Positions 15,670 to 24,239 are shown, counted from the stretch's first letter. The stretch: 33,480 bases of DNA from Thiopontia sp964415865 (GCA_964415865.1 CAYQBY010000017.1:1-33480), one strand, 5' to 3'. Notes: generated by a model not told the origin, from the letters alone. Numbers and translations: made by a program.

Positions 15670-17619
15670 TTATTCTCCTTTGTCCTGTGAGGATTGATTC
15701 TCAGCAACCTGGTTCAGCCGTTCCTGAATGGCATTCTCAATAAGTTCCGGTTGCAGAGGGTGTCCATAGACAACAGACCAGCAGTCCACGTCAACCAGAG
15801 TCTGTACGCGGAGCAGGATTGCCAGTTGTGCGTAGCGACGGTTCTCAGCAGTAATCATCGGTGCATTAGGATCATCACTATAGTTAACCTCTACTGTAAT
15901 CACCTTCTTGAACCGGGAGAAAATATCTTTGAGTCCAGGCTCAAGCGGGGAGAGGAAGCGCAGGTGGATTGAGGAGACCTTACTGCCTTTTCCGCGAAGA
16001 TTATCGATTGCCTCGTTAATTGCTCCATAGGTAGATCCCCAGCCGACAACCAATAGATCGCCGCTCTCATCCCCATTTATTTTTGGCGGGGTCAGGGTGC
16101 TCTGCAGAGTGGCCAGTTTGCGACTACGCATGCTGGTGCTGTACTGATTCTCAGTAGACTCATATGAGACCTTGCTCTGTTTGGTGTGTGAGAGACCGGT
16201 CAGTACATATTCACCTTTTGGCATCCCAGGAATTGGGCGCTGTGAGAGTCCAGTCTTCTCATCCCAGTCATAAGCTGGGATATCTGGATTCCACTCTGAT
16301 TGATCCAGTGGTGGTGCCAACATGTCACGGTTGAGATCTGGACGAGCCCAGGGTTGGACACCAGTTGCCAGATTTGCATCGGTTAATACAATTACTGGGG
16401 TACGGAAGGTTTCAGCCAGTTTGCGCGCTAGCACTACCATGCTAAAACACTCAGCAATTGTCGCAGCAGCCAGGATTATCTTGGGGGCATCTCCAGGCAT
16501 TCCATACATGGAGGAGAGGAGGTCTCCCTGTTCAATCTTGGTGGGAAGACCGGTAGATGGACCGCCACGCTGAACATTTACGATCACCAGCGGAATCTCA
16601 GCCATCACTGCCAGTGCAATATTCTCGGTCTTTAGCGCCATACCTGGTCCCGAGGTAATGGTGCAGGCAGTCTTGCCAGCATAGGAGGCACCAATTGCAA
16701 AGGCAATTGCAGCAATCTCATCCTCAGCCTGATGGATAAAACCACCAGCTGCTGGATAGACATCAGCTAGATAGTGAGAGGCCGAGGTGGCTGGTGTGAT
16801 GGGATACATGGAGACCAGTTCCATTCCAGATGCCATAACACCCAGTCCAATTGCAGTATTTCCGTTAGTGACCACCATCTTCTGGTTGCCCATCTCTTCA
16901 GCAGGAGGTATATCAAAGAAGTAGTCACCCACATGCTTTTCTGCAAAGGTGTAACCGGCATCAAATAGATTCTGGTTGCTTGTGATGATCTTTTCAGCCT
17001 TACCGGAAAATGTGAGAGCAATCTCGTTGCGCCCCATCTCCTTGTCTCTATTATAGATTCGACATAGCATGCCAAGGACAAACATATTTTTCCCTTTGCG
17101 GGGATCCTTAACCACCTCCAGGCAGGCATCGTGAATGGGGAGTTCATGGACTACCAGCCCATGCTCACGGAATTCAACAACAGCCTTTTTGTACATCTCC
17201 TGGATTTCAGTAGAGGCATCACTCTCCCAGCGATTATCCAGCAAAACTATAGTGCCCTCCTTGTAGGCACCATTGGCGATCCTGGAGTAGAGAACCTGCT
17301 CATTGAAAGCAACAACCAGGTCACCCTCATTACCTACATTAGTCATATATTTGGAGCCAATGCGGATACGAATACCGCTGGCACCAGATGGGGTTCTGGC
17401 GGGGGGTTGGATTTCAGCAGGGATAATCTCTACCGTCCAGACGCCATTGTTCATCTTGGCACTTATATTTCCGAAGGTCTGACCGCACTTTTGCGCCCCT
17501 TCTCCAGAATCACTGACGATTTCTACAATATGTTCTTGTTTGGTTGTTGGTTGCACGAACGATTTCCTCGCAGAGCTTTTTCTTTTTGACCTTGGTTGGT
17601 CGGTGGCAATAGCCGCCAA
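15670..17619 (-). CDS. korA: 2-oxoglutarate:ferredoxin oxidoreductase, gamma-alpha fusion subunit
   Basis: Up to 649 residues. An N-terminal gamma domain (about 31-210, IVSDSGEGAQKCGQTF) is fused to the alpha domain (from about 250) with YPITPATSAS (272-281), QAEDEIAA (297-304), SGPG (323-326) and QRGGPSTGLPT (350-360). The fused layout matches two-subunit KorAB enzymes such as the mycobacterial one, some of which tolerate oxygen. The longest frame starts at TTG 17619 with a poor leader. A GTG at 17556, preceded by GCGAGGAA, is a credible alternative that would remove 21 basic residues. It is the first gene after a 130-bp gap, so a promoter may lie there. Confidence 0.94.
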   Translation of the reverse strand: MAAIATDQPRSKRKSSARKSFVQPTTKQEHIVEIVSDSGEGAQKCGQTFGNISAKMNNGVWTVEIIPAEIQPPARTPSGASGIRIRIGSKYMTNVGNEGDLVVAFNEQVLYSRIANGAYKEGTIVLLDNRWESDASTEIQEMYKKAVVEFREHGLVVHELPIHDACLEVVKDPRKGKNMFVLGMLCRIYNRDKEMGRNEIALTFSGKAEKIITSNQNLFDAGYTFAEKHVGDYFFDIPPAEEMGNQKMVVTNGNTAIGLGVMASGMELVSMYPITPATSASHYLADVYPAAGGFIHQAEDEIAAIAFAIGASYAGKTACTITSGPGMALKTENIALAVMAEIPLVIVNVQRGGPSTGLPTKIEQGDLLSSMYGMPGDAPKIILAAATIAECFSMVVLARKLAETFRTPVIVLTDANLATGVQPWARPDLNRDMLAPPLDQSEWNPDIPAYDWDEKTGLSQRPIPGMPKGEYVLTGLSHTKQSKVSYESTENQYSTSMRSRKLATLQSTLTPPKINGDESGDLLVVGWGSTYGAINEAIDNLRGKGSKVSSIHLRFLSPLEPGLKDIFSRFKKVITVEVNYSDDPNAPMITAENRRYAQLAILLRVQTLVDVDCWSVVYGHPLQPELIENAIQERLNQVAENQSSQDKGE

Positions 17620-17749
17620 TCATCTCATAAATTGAGTGTTGAAATCAAGCTGAAAGAGGAAATAAAGCTTGGATGATAGCGTTATTTTTGACGAAAATAA
17701 CCGAAGATTGCCAGTTTTTTGCGCCGATTTCGCCGAAGTTGGCTGGGGT
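17620..17749 (-). promoter_or_regulatory. korA leader with 8-bp inverted repeat
   Basis: This is the only sizeable gap within the 21-kb minus-strand gene block. It holds a perfect inverted repeat, GTTATTTT and AAAATAAC around a five-base centre (17681-17701), about 60 bp upstream of the korA start. It also holds CGCCG repeated around an ATTT centre near 17734. No GC-rich hairpin followed by a T-run is seen after nuoF, so readthrough from the fumarate reductase genes remains possible. A promoter or operator for korA is inferred from position only; no strong -35/-10 pair stands out. Confidence 0.3.
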
Positions 17750-19009
17750 TTAGCTCTGCTTCAATGGTTGCTCATACTCATCCATAAAGTGGTAGAGCGA
17801 GCTATCAAGCAGTTTTATTGCCCCGTCTAGAAGGTGACAACGACCACTTCCAGGGAGAATGTGAGTGAGGTTTATCAATGTATCCAGATCGGCACGGGTT
17901 CCATTGCCACTGTCAATTCTTGAGAGTAGTTGCGACGCATAGAATGTTCCGGTTTTGCATGATGGGCACTGTCCGCAGGACGAGTTGGCAAAGAAGGAGA
18001 CATACTCTGTCACCCGGCGTACAACCCCTGTTCCCTCGGAGATAACAATCATTGCCCCAGTTCCCAGACTGGATCGTCTCTCTTGTACAGAATCAAAATC
18101 GAGAGGAACATCAAGATCCTTTGGGGTAAGGATTGTATTTGAGGGGCCGCCGGTAAAAACAGCCTTGAGCTTTCTGTCCAGCAACATCCCCCCACCATGG
18201 GTGTAGATTAGCTCAGAGAGAGGGGTTCCCATCGGTAGTTCATAGGCTCCAGGGCGTAGTACATCACCGCTCAAGGAGAATATCTTGGTGCCATGAGCCT
18301 CTCCCTCACCTTGATCTATAAACCACTGTGCACCATTCCGCATGATATGGGATACATTGGCCATGGTCTCCACGTTATTGATAAGTGTGGGTAGTCCAAA
18401 TAATCCTTCCTGTGCGGGGTAGGGTGGTTTGCCACGAGGGAACGGGAATTTGCCCTCAATTGATTCGATTGCTGCTGTCTCTTCGCCACCAATGTAGAGT
18501 CCAGAGCTGGCAACAATATAAAACTCCAGAGGACGCCCCAGAAGTTCTGAGACCTGCTTTACATAATCGGTTTCGCTCCACTGGTTGGTTGCCTCCTTCA
18601 TCGCCTCAAGAGCCCCCTCCTGTTCGGGGTTTATGTAGAAGACTATCTGATTGGTGCCAGTGGCCAGTGCAGTAATAATGGCACCTTCTACAACCTGGTT
18701 CGGGGTCTCCTGCAGAAGTATTCTGTCCTTGAAGGTTCCAGGCTCATCCTCGTTACCATTACAGATCAGATACTTGTCCTGGTCATTAGGCTCGTTGGCA
18801 ACAAACTCCCATTTGATGTGGGTTGGGAAGCCACTACCACCAAGCCCCAGTAGTTTGGCCTCACGGATGGTGGGAAGTATTGTCTCTGGATTCTGCAGAG
18901 CATTTTCCAGGCCATCTCCACCAATATCCACCAGCCATGTATCCAGGTCTGCGCCAAAGCGACGATCAGGGTGAAGTAGTACCTGATTAAGTTTTGAGAT
19001 TCCGTTCAT
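17750..19009 (-). CDS. NuoF-like NADH-binding flavoprotein subunit
   Basis: A 419-residue protein of the NuoF/HoxF/RnfC superfamily. LGLGGSGFP (about 53-61) and GNEDEPGTFKDR form the NADH/FMN site. GGEETAAIESIEG is a signature, and SCGQCPSCKTG plus a later Cys (C345, C348, C351, C391) ligate the N3-type [4Fe-4S] cluster. No NuoE or NuoG partner is adjacent. It overlaps the frdA-like gene by 4 bp, and I take it as the NADH-oxidising module of a soluble fumarate reductase. Multi-subunit NADH-dependent fumarate reductases are established in rTCA bacteria such as Hydrogenobacter. Electron entry from NADH through the FrdB-like protein is inferred. Confidence 0.88.
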   Translation of the reverse strand: MNGISKLNQVLLHPDRRFGADLDTWLVDIGGDGLENALQNPETILPTIREAKLLGLGGSGFPTHIKWEFVANEPNDQDKYLICNGNEDEPGTFKDRILLQETPNQVVEGAIITALATGTNQIVFYINPEQEGALEAMKEATNQWSETDYVKQVSELLGRPLEFYIVASSGLYIGGEETAAIESIEGKFPFPRGKPPYPAQEGLFGLPTLINNVETMANVSHIMRNGAQWFIDQGEGEAHGTKIFSLSGDVLRPGAYELPMGTPLSELIYTHGGGMLLDRKLKAVFTGGPSNTILTPKDLDVPLDFDSVQERRSSLGTGAMIVISEGTGVVRRVTEYVSFFANSSCGQCPSCKTGTFYASQLLSRIDSGNGTRADLDTLINLTHILPGSGRCHLLDGAIKLLDSSLYHFMDEYEQPLKQS

Positions 19010-20643
19010 GCTGACTGCTTCCGGTTGCGATGTAGTCCAACATAATCTGAATCAAGATCAAATTTGGCATACTCAGGAAAGAGTATGGGTCCCTGAAGAT
19101 CGAGAGAGATCTCAGCATTGGTTAACTCTCTGCGTAGTTTATTAAGGTGTTCGATAGAGAGCTGGCTACTGCGTTTGCCTTTGCGTCTCTTGGCCGCTGC
19201 AGTCCCTGCCTTGCGACCAAAGCTGATTATCTCCAGCAGGGCATTACCCATTAGGCGATTTCTGCCGTGAATTCCTCCCGTGACCTCACCCGTACAGAAG
19301 AGTCCCGGTATTGAGGTCTCACAATCCTCATTGATCACAACTCCACCATTCTGGTAGTGCAGGGTGGGGTATATAAGTAGAGGTGTTTTAGTTGGATTGA
19401 TCTCGGCCTTCTCTCCAAGATGCATCAGCTTGGGGAATCTCTGCTGCAGTATTCCAGGCTGACGAGCCTCAAGTCCTGGGGTATCCAGCCAGACTCCCTG
19501 GTGTCCATCTTCGGTAACAATGCCACGACCCTCGCGACATTCACGAATTATTGCTGCAGCAACGATATCGCGAGTAGAGAGTTCATCCACAAAACGTTCA
19601 CCGTTGCCATTTAGCAGATAGGTTCCGCAGGAGCGTACGCCCTCGGTAATCAGGCTACCGGCAAGATGGAAGGGATAGGCAAGACCTGTTGGATGGTACT
19701 GGAAAGAGTCCAGGTCGCGTAGTTTTGCACCCATACGATAGGCCAGCACAAGTCCGTCACCAGTTGCACCAAAGTGGTTGGAGGTCGGGAACCCGTTGAG
19801 ATGCATGCGACCAATACCACCGGTTGCAACAATTACCGCCTTTGCACTTATCTGAATATATTTTCGGTGTTTCAGTGAAGAGATAACAGCACCGGAGCAT
19901 CCGCCCTGATCATCACCCAGAAGCTCTACAGTCGGGCTATAGTCCCAGACATCAATATTACTGTTGTGGACTGATTCACGCAGTACGCGCATCATTTCGA
20001 GACCTGTGTAATCTCGATAAAAGCAGATTCGATCTGCAGAGGTTCCGCCGGCACGTCTTGTTAACAGATCACCAAACTCATCCATATCAAATTGCATGCC
20101 ATGCTGGATAAGCCACCGGATAACATCGGGGCCATCCAGCACCAGTTGTGACACCAGATCAGGATCAGACTGCTGGTGGCCAGCACTCAGAGTATCGTTG
20201 TAGTGAAATTGTGGTGAGTCATCCTTGTTTATGGAGGCTTGAATGCCACCCTCTGCCATTACTGTATTGCTGTCACCCAGACGTAATTTGGTGGCAAGAA
20301 TTACCTTGGCTCCCTGTTGTTGTGCAATTAGTGCTGCGGCACAACCGGCGCCACCGCCACCAATAACCAGTACATCTGTCTCAACAGTTGCGGCTCCAGC
20401 AAGATCTGCCTCATTGATTCTTGAGTCGGACTGTAGAACCTCAGCCAGCTCTTTATGGCAGGGGTCACCATTATTGGTTCCAACCTTGAGTGTGGTCAGG
20501 CACTCCTCAATATAGTCAGGATGAAAGCTGTTGAGTAGTTTTTTATTGTCAATTTCAGCTGGCGGTAATGGACGTTCCGCCGCTGTACGATAGCTTTTTA
20601 TTGCCTGTTGATAGGAGATGCCTGTTAGATCATCTTGACTCAT
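19006..20643 (-). CDS. frdA: Fumarate reductase / succinate dehydrogenase flavoprotein-like subunit
   Basis: A 545-residue FAD protein. An N-terminal extension of about 85 residues precedes the dinucleotide fold (VLVIGGGGAGCAAAL, 91-105). Active-site signatures are FQYHPTGLA, EGVRSCGTYLLN, DELSTRDIV and TLHYQNGGV, and the FAD cap ends with GRNRLMGNALLEI. In membrane SdhA/FrdA a His binds FAD covalently within HTxxAEGG; here the segment reads DSNTVMAEGG, with N126 in that place, so FAD should be non-covalent. No heme-anchor genes accompany it. It overlaps its neighbours by 4 bp on both sides. I read it as the fumarate-reducing subunit of a soluble NADH-linked enzyme; L-aspartate oxidase is less likely given its partners. 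Confidence 0.85.
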   Translation of the reverse strand: MSQDDLTGISYQQAIKSYRTAAERPLPPAEIDNKKLLNSFHPDYIEECLTTLKVGTNNGDPCHKELAEVLQSDSRINEADLAGAATVETDVLVIGGGGAGCAAALIAQQQGAKVILATKLRLGDSNTVMAEGGIQASINKDDSPQFHYNDTLSAGHQQSDPDLVSQLVLDGPDVIRWLIQHGMQFDMDEFGDLLTRRAGGTSADRICFYRDYTGLEMMRVLRESVHNSNIDVWDYSPTVELLGDDQGGCSGAVISSLKHRKYIQISAKAVIVATGGIGRMHLNGFPTSNHFGATGDGLVLAYRMGAKLRDLDSFQYHPTGLAYPFHLAGSLITEGVRSCGTYLLNGNGERFVDELSTRDIVAAAIIRECREGRGIVTEDGHQGVWLDTPGLEARQPGILQQRFPKLMHLGEKAEINPTKTPLLIYPTLHYQNGGVVINEDCETSIPGLFCTGEVTGGIHGRNRLMGNALLEIISFGRKAGTAAAKRRKGKRSSQLSIEHLNKLRRELTNAEISLDLQGPILFPEYAKFDLDSDYVGLHRNRKQSA

Positions 20644-21272
20644 GGGGTCTCCTTGATAACCTGCAGTGCCCCGGTACGGATCTTTTCAAGCCGGTTAATC
20701 AGGTTTGATGGGCGGGCATGAAAGTATGCGGTAACACGACGAGCAAAGAGGCCAACATGGTTTGGTGCAATCTGTTCTGGGCATCCGGTCATACAGAGGT
20801 CACACATTACACACTCAATAAAAAGATCTCCAGCCTCCTTGAAGCGCCCCTTGACCGCAAGCTCAACTCCCTTTTCGACATCGATATCCTTGGGGCAGGA
20901 TGTTGTACAGCCATGACAACTGCGGCACTGTTGTGCTTCTGGAAAAATCTTGTGGAATTCTGCCTGCACCTCCCATGAGTTTGGTATCTGTTCCAGGCTG
21001 TAGCTATGTTGCGATGGGGAAGGGAAGACCAGGAACATTACCTCCATACCCTCCTCAACCAGGGTTTGGCACCCCATCTCCATGCTTATTTCGTCAGTAT
21101 CTACACGACGTACCAGTACCCGGCAGGAGCCGCAGACACCCTCCAGGCAACCAACTCCCTGCACCCGTGGGTATCCGGCATTCCATAAGGCCTGGATGAC
21201 AGATAGTGTCGACGGGACATGGATCTGTTTTCCATTAATGGTGACCTGAACTTTTGTTTGGGCGTCGCTCAT
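20640..21272 (-). CDS. frdB: Fumarate reductase iron-sulfur subunit-like protein
   Basis: A 210-residue protein with an N-terminal [2Fe-2S] ferredoxin fold (GCLEGVCGSCRV, C42, C47, C50, and C68) followed by two [4Fe-4S] motifs, CRSCHGCTTSCP (116-127) and CVMCDLCMTGCP (154-165). Standard FrdB/SdhB has a [3Fe-4S] cluster as its third centre and docks on a membrane anchor. This C-terminal half is more like heterodisulfide-reductase-type ferredoxin domains. It is the first gene of the cluster, and its ATG lacks a clear Shine-Dalgarno sequence. It probably wires the NuoF-like protein to the FrdA-like protein in the cytoplasm. Confidence 0.83.
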   Translation of the reverse strand: MSDAQTKVQVTINGKQIHVPSTLSVIQALWNAGYPRVQGVGCLEGVCGSCRVLVRRVDTDEISMEMGCQTLVEEGMEVMFLVFPSPSQHSYSLEQIPNSWEVQAEFHKIFPEAQQCRSCHGCTTSCPKDIDVEKGVELAVKGRFKEAGDLFIECVMCDLCMTGCPEQIAPNHVGLFARRVTAYFHARPSNLINRLEKIRTGALQVIKETP

Positions 21273-21310
21273 TTAATATTTTATGGATTGAAAACAGATA
21301 AATATAACAT

Positions 21311-21358
21311 AAAAAAACCGATTCTTATTCGTAGAGCAGGTCTGCAGAAGAAGAATCG
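21311..21358 (-). terminator. Rho-independent terminator of tRNA-Glu
   Basis: On the minus strand a nine-pair stem (CCGATTCTT with AAGAATCGG, at 21350-21358 and 21317-21325), extended by three pairs past one mismatch, is followed directly by TTTTTT. It lies just after the tRNA 3' end and before the frdB-like gene. It should isolate the tRNA transcript, so the big gene cluster needs its own promoter in the roughly 40 bp before 21272. Confidence 0.8.
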
Positions 21359-21369
21359 GCTTTGTGGTT

Positions 21370-21444
21370 TGGTACTCCCTAGGGGAATCGAACCCCTGTT
21401 ACCGGCGTGAGAGGCCAGCGTCCTAACCGCTAGACGAAGAGAGC
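21370..21444 (-). tRNA. tRNA-Glu, anticodon CTC
   Basis: A 75-base cloverleaf including an encoded CCA. The acceptor stem GCTCTCT/AGGGAGT has two G-U pairs. The D arm contains TAGCGGTTAG, and the anticodon stem CTGGC/GCCGG encloses loop CTCTCAC, giving anticodon CTC at positions 34-36. The T arm is AGGGG-TTCGAAT-CCCCT and the discriminator is A. It reads GAG. A terminator follows immediately. Confidence 0.95.
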
Positions 21445-21508
21445 ATTTTTTGGTCTAGTAACCGGTCGCGTATTCTGCCAGAGAGAGAAAACAAGTACAA
21501 TACACGAC
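21445..21508 (+). promoter_or_regulatory. Divergent tRNA-Glu / pcnB intergenic region with candidate pcnB promoter
   Basis: The 64 bp between the divergent tRNA and pcnB hold a good -10 match, TACAAT (21496-21501), with TTCTGC 17 bp upstream as a weak -35. A start of transcription about seven bases after the -10 would fall at or next to the ATG at 21509. That implies a leaderless message or a downstream start codon. No Shine-Dalgarno sequence is visible before that ATG. Confidence 0.4.
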
Positions 21509-22885
21509 ATGAAATTAAAAAATGGCTCGGGATGGCTAAAACGTCTGTTTTCTCCTGATAGAGAGCAAGCATCTACCACTATGACTATTTTTCCCCGTTC
21601 GGAGCATCCTGTCTCGCGCGGACAGATGAGCCGTAATGCTGTTAAGGTATTGAATAGAATAAACAAAGGTGGGTATGAGGCCTATCTGGTTGGGGGCGGA
21701 GTAAGGGATCTGATGCTTGAGCGTGAGCCCAAGGATTTTGATGTTGCAACAGATGCGACACCGGAAGAGGTTAAGGCTCTATTTCGCAACTGCCGTCTTA
21801 TAGGGCGTCGTTTCCGTCTGGCACATGTCCATTTTGGACGAGAAATAATCGAGGTTGCTACCTTCCGTTCGGGGCAGGATGGGACAAAAACTGACGCTAA
21901 ACAGAGCGAACAGGGGATGATTCTGCGTGATAATCTCTATGGAACCCTGGAGGAGGATGCCTGGCGTAGAGACTTCACCATTAATGCGCTCTACTACAAT
22001 ATTGCCGATTTCTCGGTGGTTGACTACACCGGTGGGGTTAGAGATCTGGAGCAGGGACAGATCCGGATGATTGGGGACCCCAAGCAGCGTTATCATGAGG
22101 ATCCTGTAAGAATGTTACGGGCAGTCCGTTTTGCGGTGAAGCTCGGATTCCAGATTGAGAAGAAGACTGAGCAACCAATTTTTACACTGGGCAATTTGTT
22201 GGAACAGATTCCCCAGGCACGTCTATATGAAGAGTTCCTGAAGATGTTTCAGTCGGGACAGGCTCTGGAGACATTTGAGCGACTGCGTCACTATGACCTG
22301 TTTCGCTATCTGTTTCCGATGACTGATCGGATGTTGGACCAGCAGGAGGGGTTTCCTCATGCCTTCCTGATTAGAGCTTTGGAGAATACAGATCGTCGGG
22401 TTGCAGAGAACAAGCCAATTACTCCGGCATTTCTGATTGCGGCACTTCTCTGGGAAGGGGTGCGGCAGAGGGCTGAGAGTTCAGATGAGCGTCACCCAGA
22501 AAGTGGAGCCAGACTGCCAGAGAATGTACGGTTGCATCATGCAGGGCGTGATATGTTGCGAGAACAGCGCAAGACCCTCTCAATGCCGAAGAGGTTTGCA
22601 ATTATGGCTCAGGAGATATGGGAGTTGCAGACACGCTTTCAACGGAGAAAAGGGAGGCAAGCGTATCGTTTTATGGAGCATCCCCGTTTTCGTGCAGCCT
22701 ATGATTTCCTGTTGCTGAGAGCTGAGGTGGATGAGGTTGATGATGATCTAGCCAGATGGTGGACTGATTTCCAGAAGGTTGGCTCCAAGGAGAGAGAGCA
22801 GATGGTGAACGAGGCCCCGGGTAGTGGCAAGCCTCGCAAGAAACGTCGTAGACGTAAAAAGAAACCGGCGCAGACAAGTAGTTGA
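21509..22885 (+). CDS. pcnB: Poly(A) polymerase I
   Basis: A 458-residue class II nucleotidyltransferase. YLVGGGVRDLML (59-70) and KDFDVATDATPEE (75-87) provide the GG and DxD catalytic motifs. GRRFRLAHVHFG favours poly(A) polymerase over CCA-adding enzyme, as does the Arg/Lys-rich C-terminal tail (KKRRRRKKK). It adds 3' poly(A) tails that mark RNA for decay. The ATG at 21509 has no ribosome site, and M25 (21581) is an alternative; the catalytic domain begins only around residue 40, so both are possible. Its stop overlaps the folK start (TGATG), and a pcnB-folK-pan order is common in gammaproteobacteria. Confidence 0.94.
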   Translation: MKLKNGSGWLKRLFSPDREQASTTMTIFPRSEHPVSRGQMSRNAVKVLNRINKGGYEAYLVGGGVRDLMLEREPKDFDVATDATPEEVKALFRNCRLIGRRFRLAHVHFGREIIEVATFRSGQDGTKTDAKQSEQGMILRDNLYGTLEEDAWRRDFTINALYYNIADFSVVDYTGGVRDLEQGQIRMIGDPKQRYHEDPVRMLRAVRFAVKLGFQIEKKTEQPIFTLGNLLEQIPQARLYEEFLKMFQSGQALETFERLRHYDLFRYLFPMTDRMLDQQEGFPHAFLIRALENTDRRVAENKPITPAFLIAALLWEGVRQRAESSDERHPESGARLPENVRLHHAGRDMLREQRKTLSMPKRFAIMAQEIWELQTRFQRRKGRQAYRFMEHPRFRAAYDFLLLRAEVDEVDDDLARWWTDFQKVGSKEREQMVNEAPGSGKPRKKRRRRKKKPAQTSS

Positions 22886-23373
22886 TGAGAGTATACATTG
22901 GATTGGGAAGCAATCTGGATGGGCCTGAACAGCAGATTGATAGTGCGCTAATTGCACTTGAGCAGATGGTCGAGACTGTTCTGGTCACCTTCTCGTCACT
23001 ATATAAAAATCCACCGATGGGACCACAGGATCAGCCAGATTATCTGAATGCGGTGGCTGAGATAGAGACCAGCCTGACCCCATTGAGATTGCTGGATCAG
23101 CTACAACATATTGAGACAGAACAGGGGCGGAGCAGGGATCGGATCTGGGGAGAACGCACCATTGATCTTGATATTCTGCTCTATGGAGAGGAGGTTGTTG
23201 ATGTTCCTCGCTTACAGATTCCCCATCCAGGGATTGTGCAGCGCCCCTTTGTACTGCTGCCGCTCCAGGAGATTGCAGGTGATGAGTTATATATTCCAGC
23301 TGTTGGGAATGTTGGAGATTGGATACGCAAGTGTGACTGTAGTGAGATGACAAAAATAGAGGGGCAGTATTAG
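22885..23373 (+). CDS. folK: HPPK: 6-hydroxymethyl-7,8-dihydropterin pyrophosphokinase
   Basis: A 162-residue folate-pathway kinase, taken from ATG 22885 (a TTG three bases earlier is possible). It begins with YIGLGSNL. WGERTIDLDILLYG is the HPPK signature with metal-binding Asp residues, followed by IPHPGIVQRPFVLLPL. It transfers pyrophosphate from ATP to the pterin before dihydropteroate synthesis. It overlaps the pcnB stop and precedes panB by 18 bp. Confidence 0.96.
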   Translation: MRVYIGLGSNLDGPEQQIDSALIALEQMVETVLVTFSSLYKNPPMGPQDQPDYLNAVAEIETSLTPLRLLDQLQHIETEQGRSRDRIWGERTIDLDILLYGEEVVDVPRLQIPHPGIVQRPFVLLPLQEIAGDELYIPAVGNVGDWIRKCDCSEMTKIEGQY

Positions 23374-23391
23374 ATATGGAAGGATTAAGCG

Positions 23392-24210
23392 ATGAGTAGT
23401 TCAGCTGCAAATAGCGGGCATGTAACTGTCTCTACATTAATGGATATGAAGAGCAGAGGTCAGAAGATCACCTCATTAACATCTTATGACTACAGTTTTG
23501 CCAGACAGATTGATGAGGCCGAGGTTGACGTGGTCCTGGTTGGAGACTCTCTGGGGATGGTGGTGCAGGGGAAGGAGACTACAATCCCAGTAACAGTTGA
23601 AGAGATGATCTATCACGCCAGAATGGTTGGTCGTGGCCTGAGTAGAGCGCTTTTACTGGTTGATATGCCATTTATGAGTTATGCCACACCAGAGCTTGCT
23701 CTGGAGAGTGGTGGACGTCTCATGAAGGAGGCTGGAGCCCAGATGGTTAAGCTGGAGGGGGGGGAGGATCAGGTTGAGACAGTTTCTCTTCTGGTAAGTC
23801 GTAATATCCCTGTTTGCGCACATCTTGGACTGCAGCCGCAGTCAGTTCACCGTCTTGGTGGATATCTGGTACAAGGTAGGGAGAACAGTGCTGCACAACA
23901 GATGATTGCAGATGCACACGCTCTGGAGAAGGCTGGAGCATCAATGTTGGTGTTGGAGTGTGTGCCTGCGGTTTTGGCGCATGAGATCACGGTTGCACTT
24001 GATATTCCGGTAATCGGAATTGGGGCAGGGGTTGAATGTGATGGCCAGGTGTTGGTGCTTTATGACATGTTGGGAATTACCATGGGCCGCATCCCGAAGT
24101 TTGTTAAAAATTACATGGATCAGAGCAGTTCGGTTGCGGAGGCTCTATCTACCTATGTTTCTGAGGTTAGAGAGGAAAAATTCCCTACTGCTGAGCATGC
24201 CTTCGAGTAA
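23392..24210 (+). CDS. panB: 3-methyl-2-oxobutanoate hydroxymethyltransferase (ketopantoate synthesis)
   Basis: A 272-residue TIM-barrel enzyme of normal length. LVGDSLGMVVQGKETTIPVT contains the metal-binding Asp, VDMPFMSY and QMVKLEGG are family signatures, and GIGAGVECDGQVLV lies near the C-terminus. It uses methylene-tetrahydrofolate to make ketopantoate, the first committed step to pantothenate and CoA. AAGGA lies eight bases before the ATG. It is first in panBCD. Confidence 0.97.
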   Translation: MSSSAANSGHVTVSTLMDMKSRGQKITSLTSYDYSFARQIDEAEVDVVLVGDSLGMVVQGKETTIPVTVEEMIYHARMVGRGLSRALLLVDMPFMSYATPELALESGGRLMKEAGAQMVKLEGGEDQVETVSLLVSRNIPVCAHLGLQPQSVHRLGGYLVQGRENSAAQQMIADAHALEKAGASMLVLECVPAVLAHEITVALDIPVIGIGAGVECDGQVLVLYDMLGITMGRIPKFVKNYMDQSSSVAEALSTYVSEVREEKFPTAEHAFE

Positions 24211-24239
24211 GCGCCTGTTTTTTGTAAAAGGGATGTTAC

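Noticed and set aside
21509..22885. CCA-adding enzyme (cca)
   Set aside because: The GRRFRLAHVHFG segment and the basic C-terminal tail are typical of poly(A) polymerase I.
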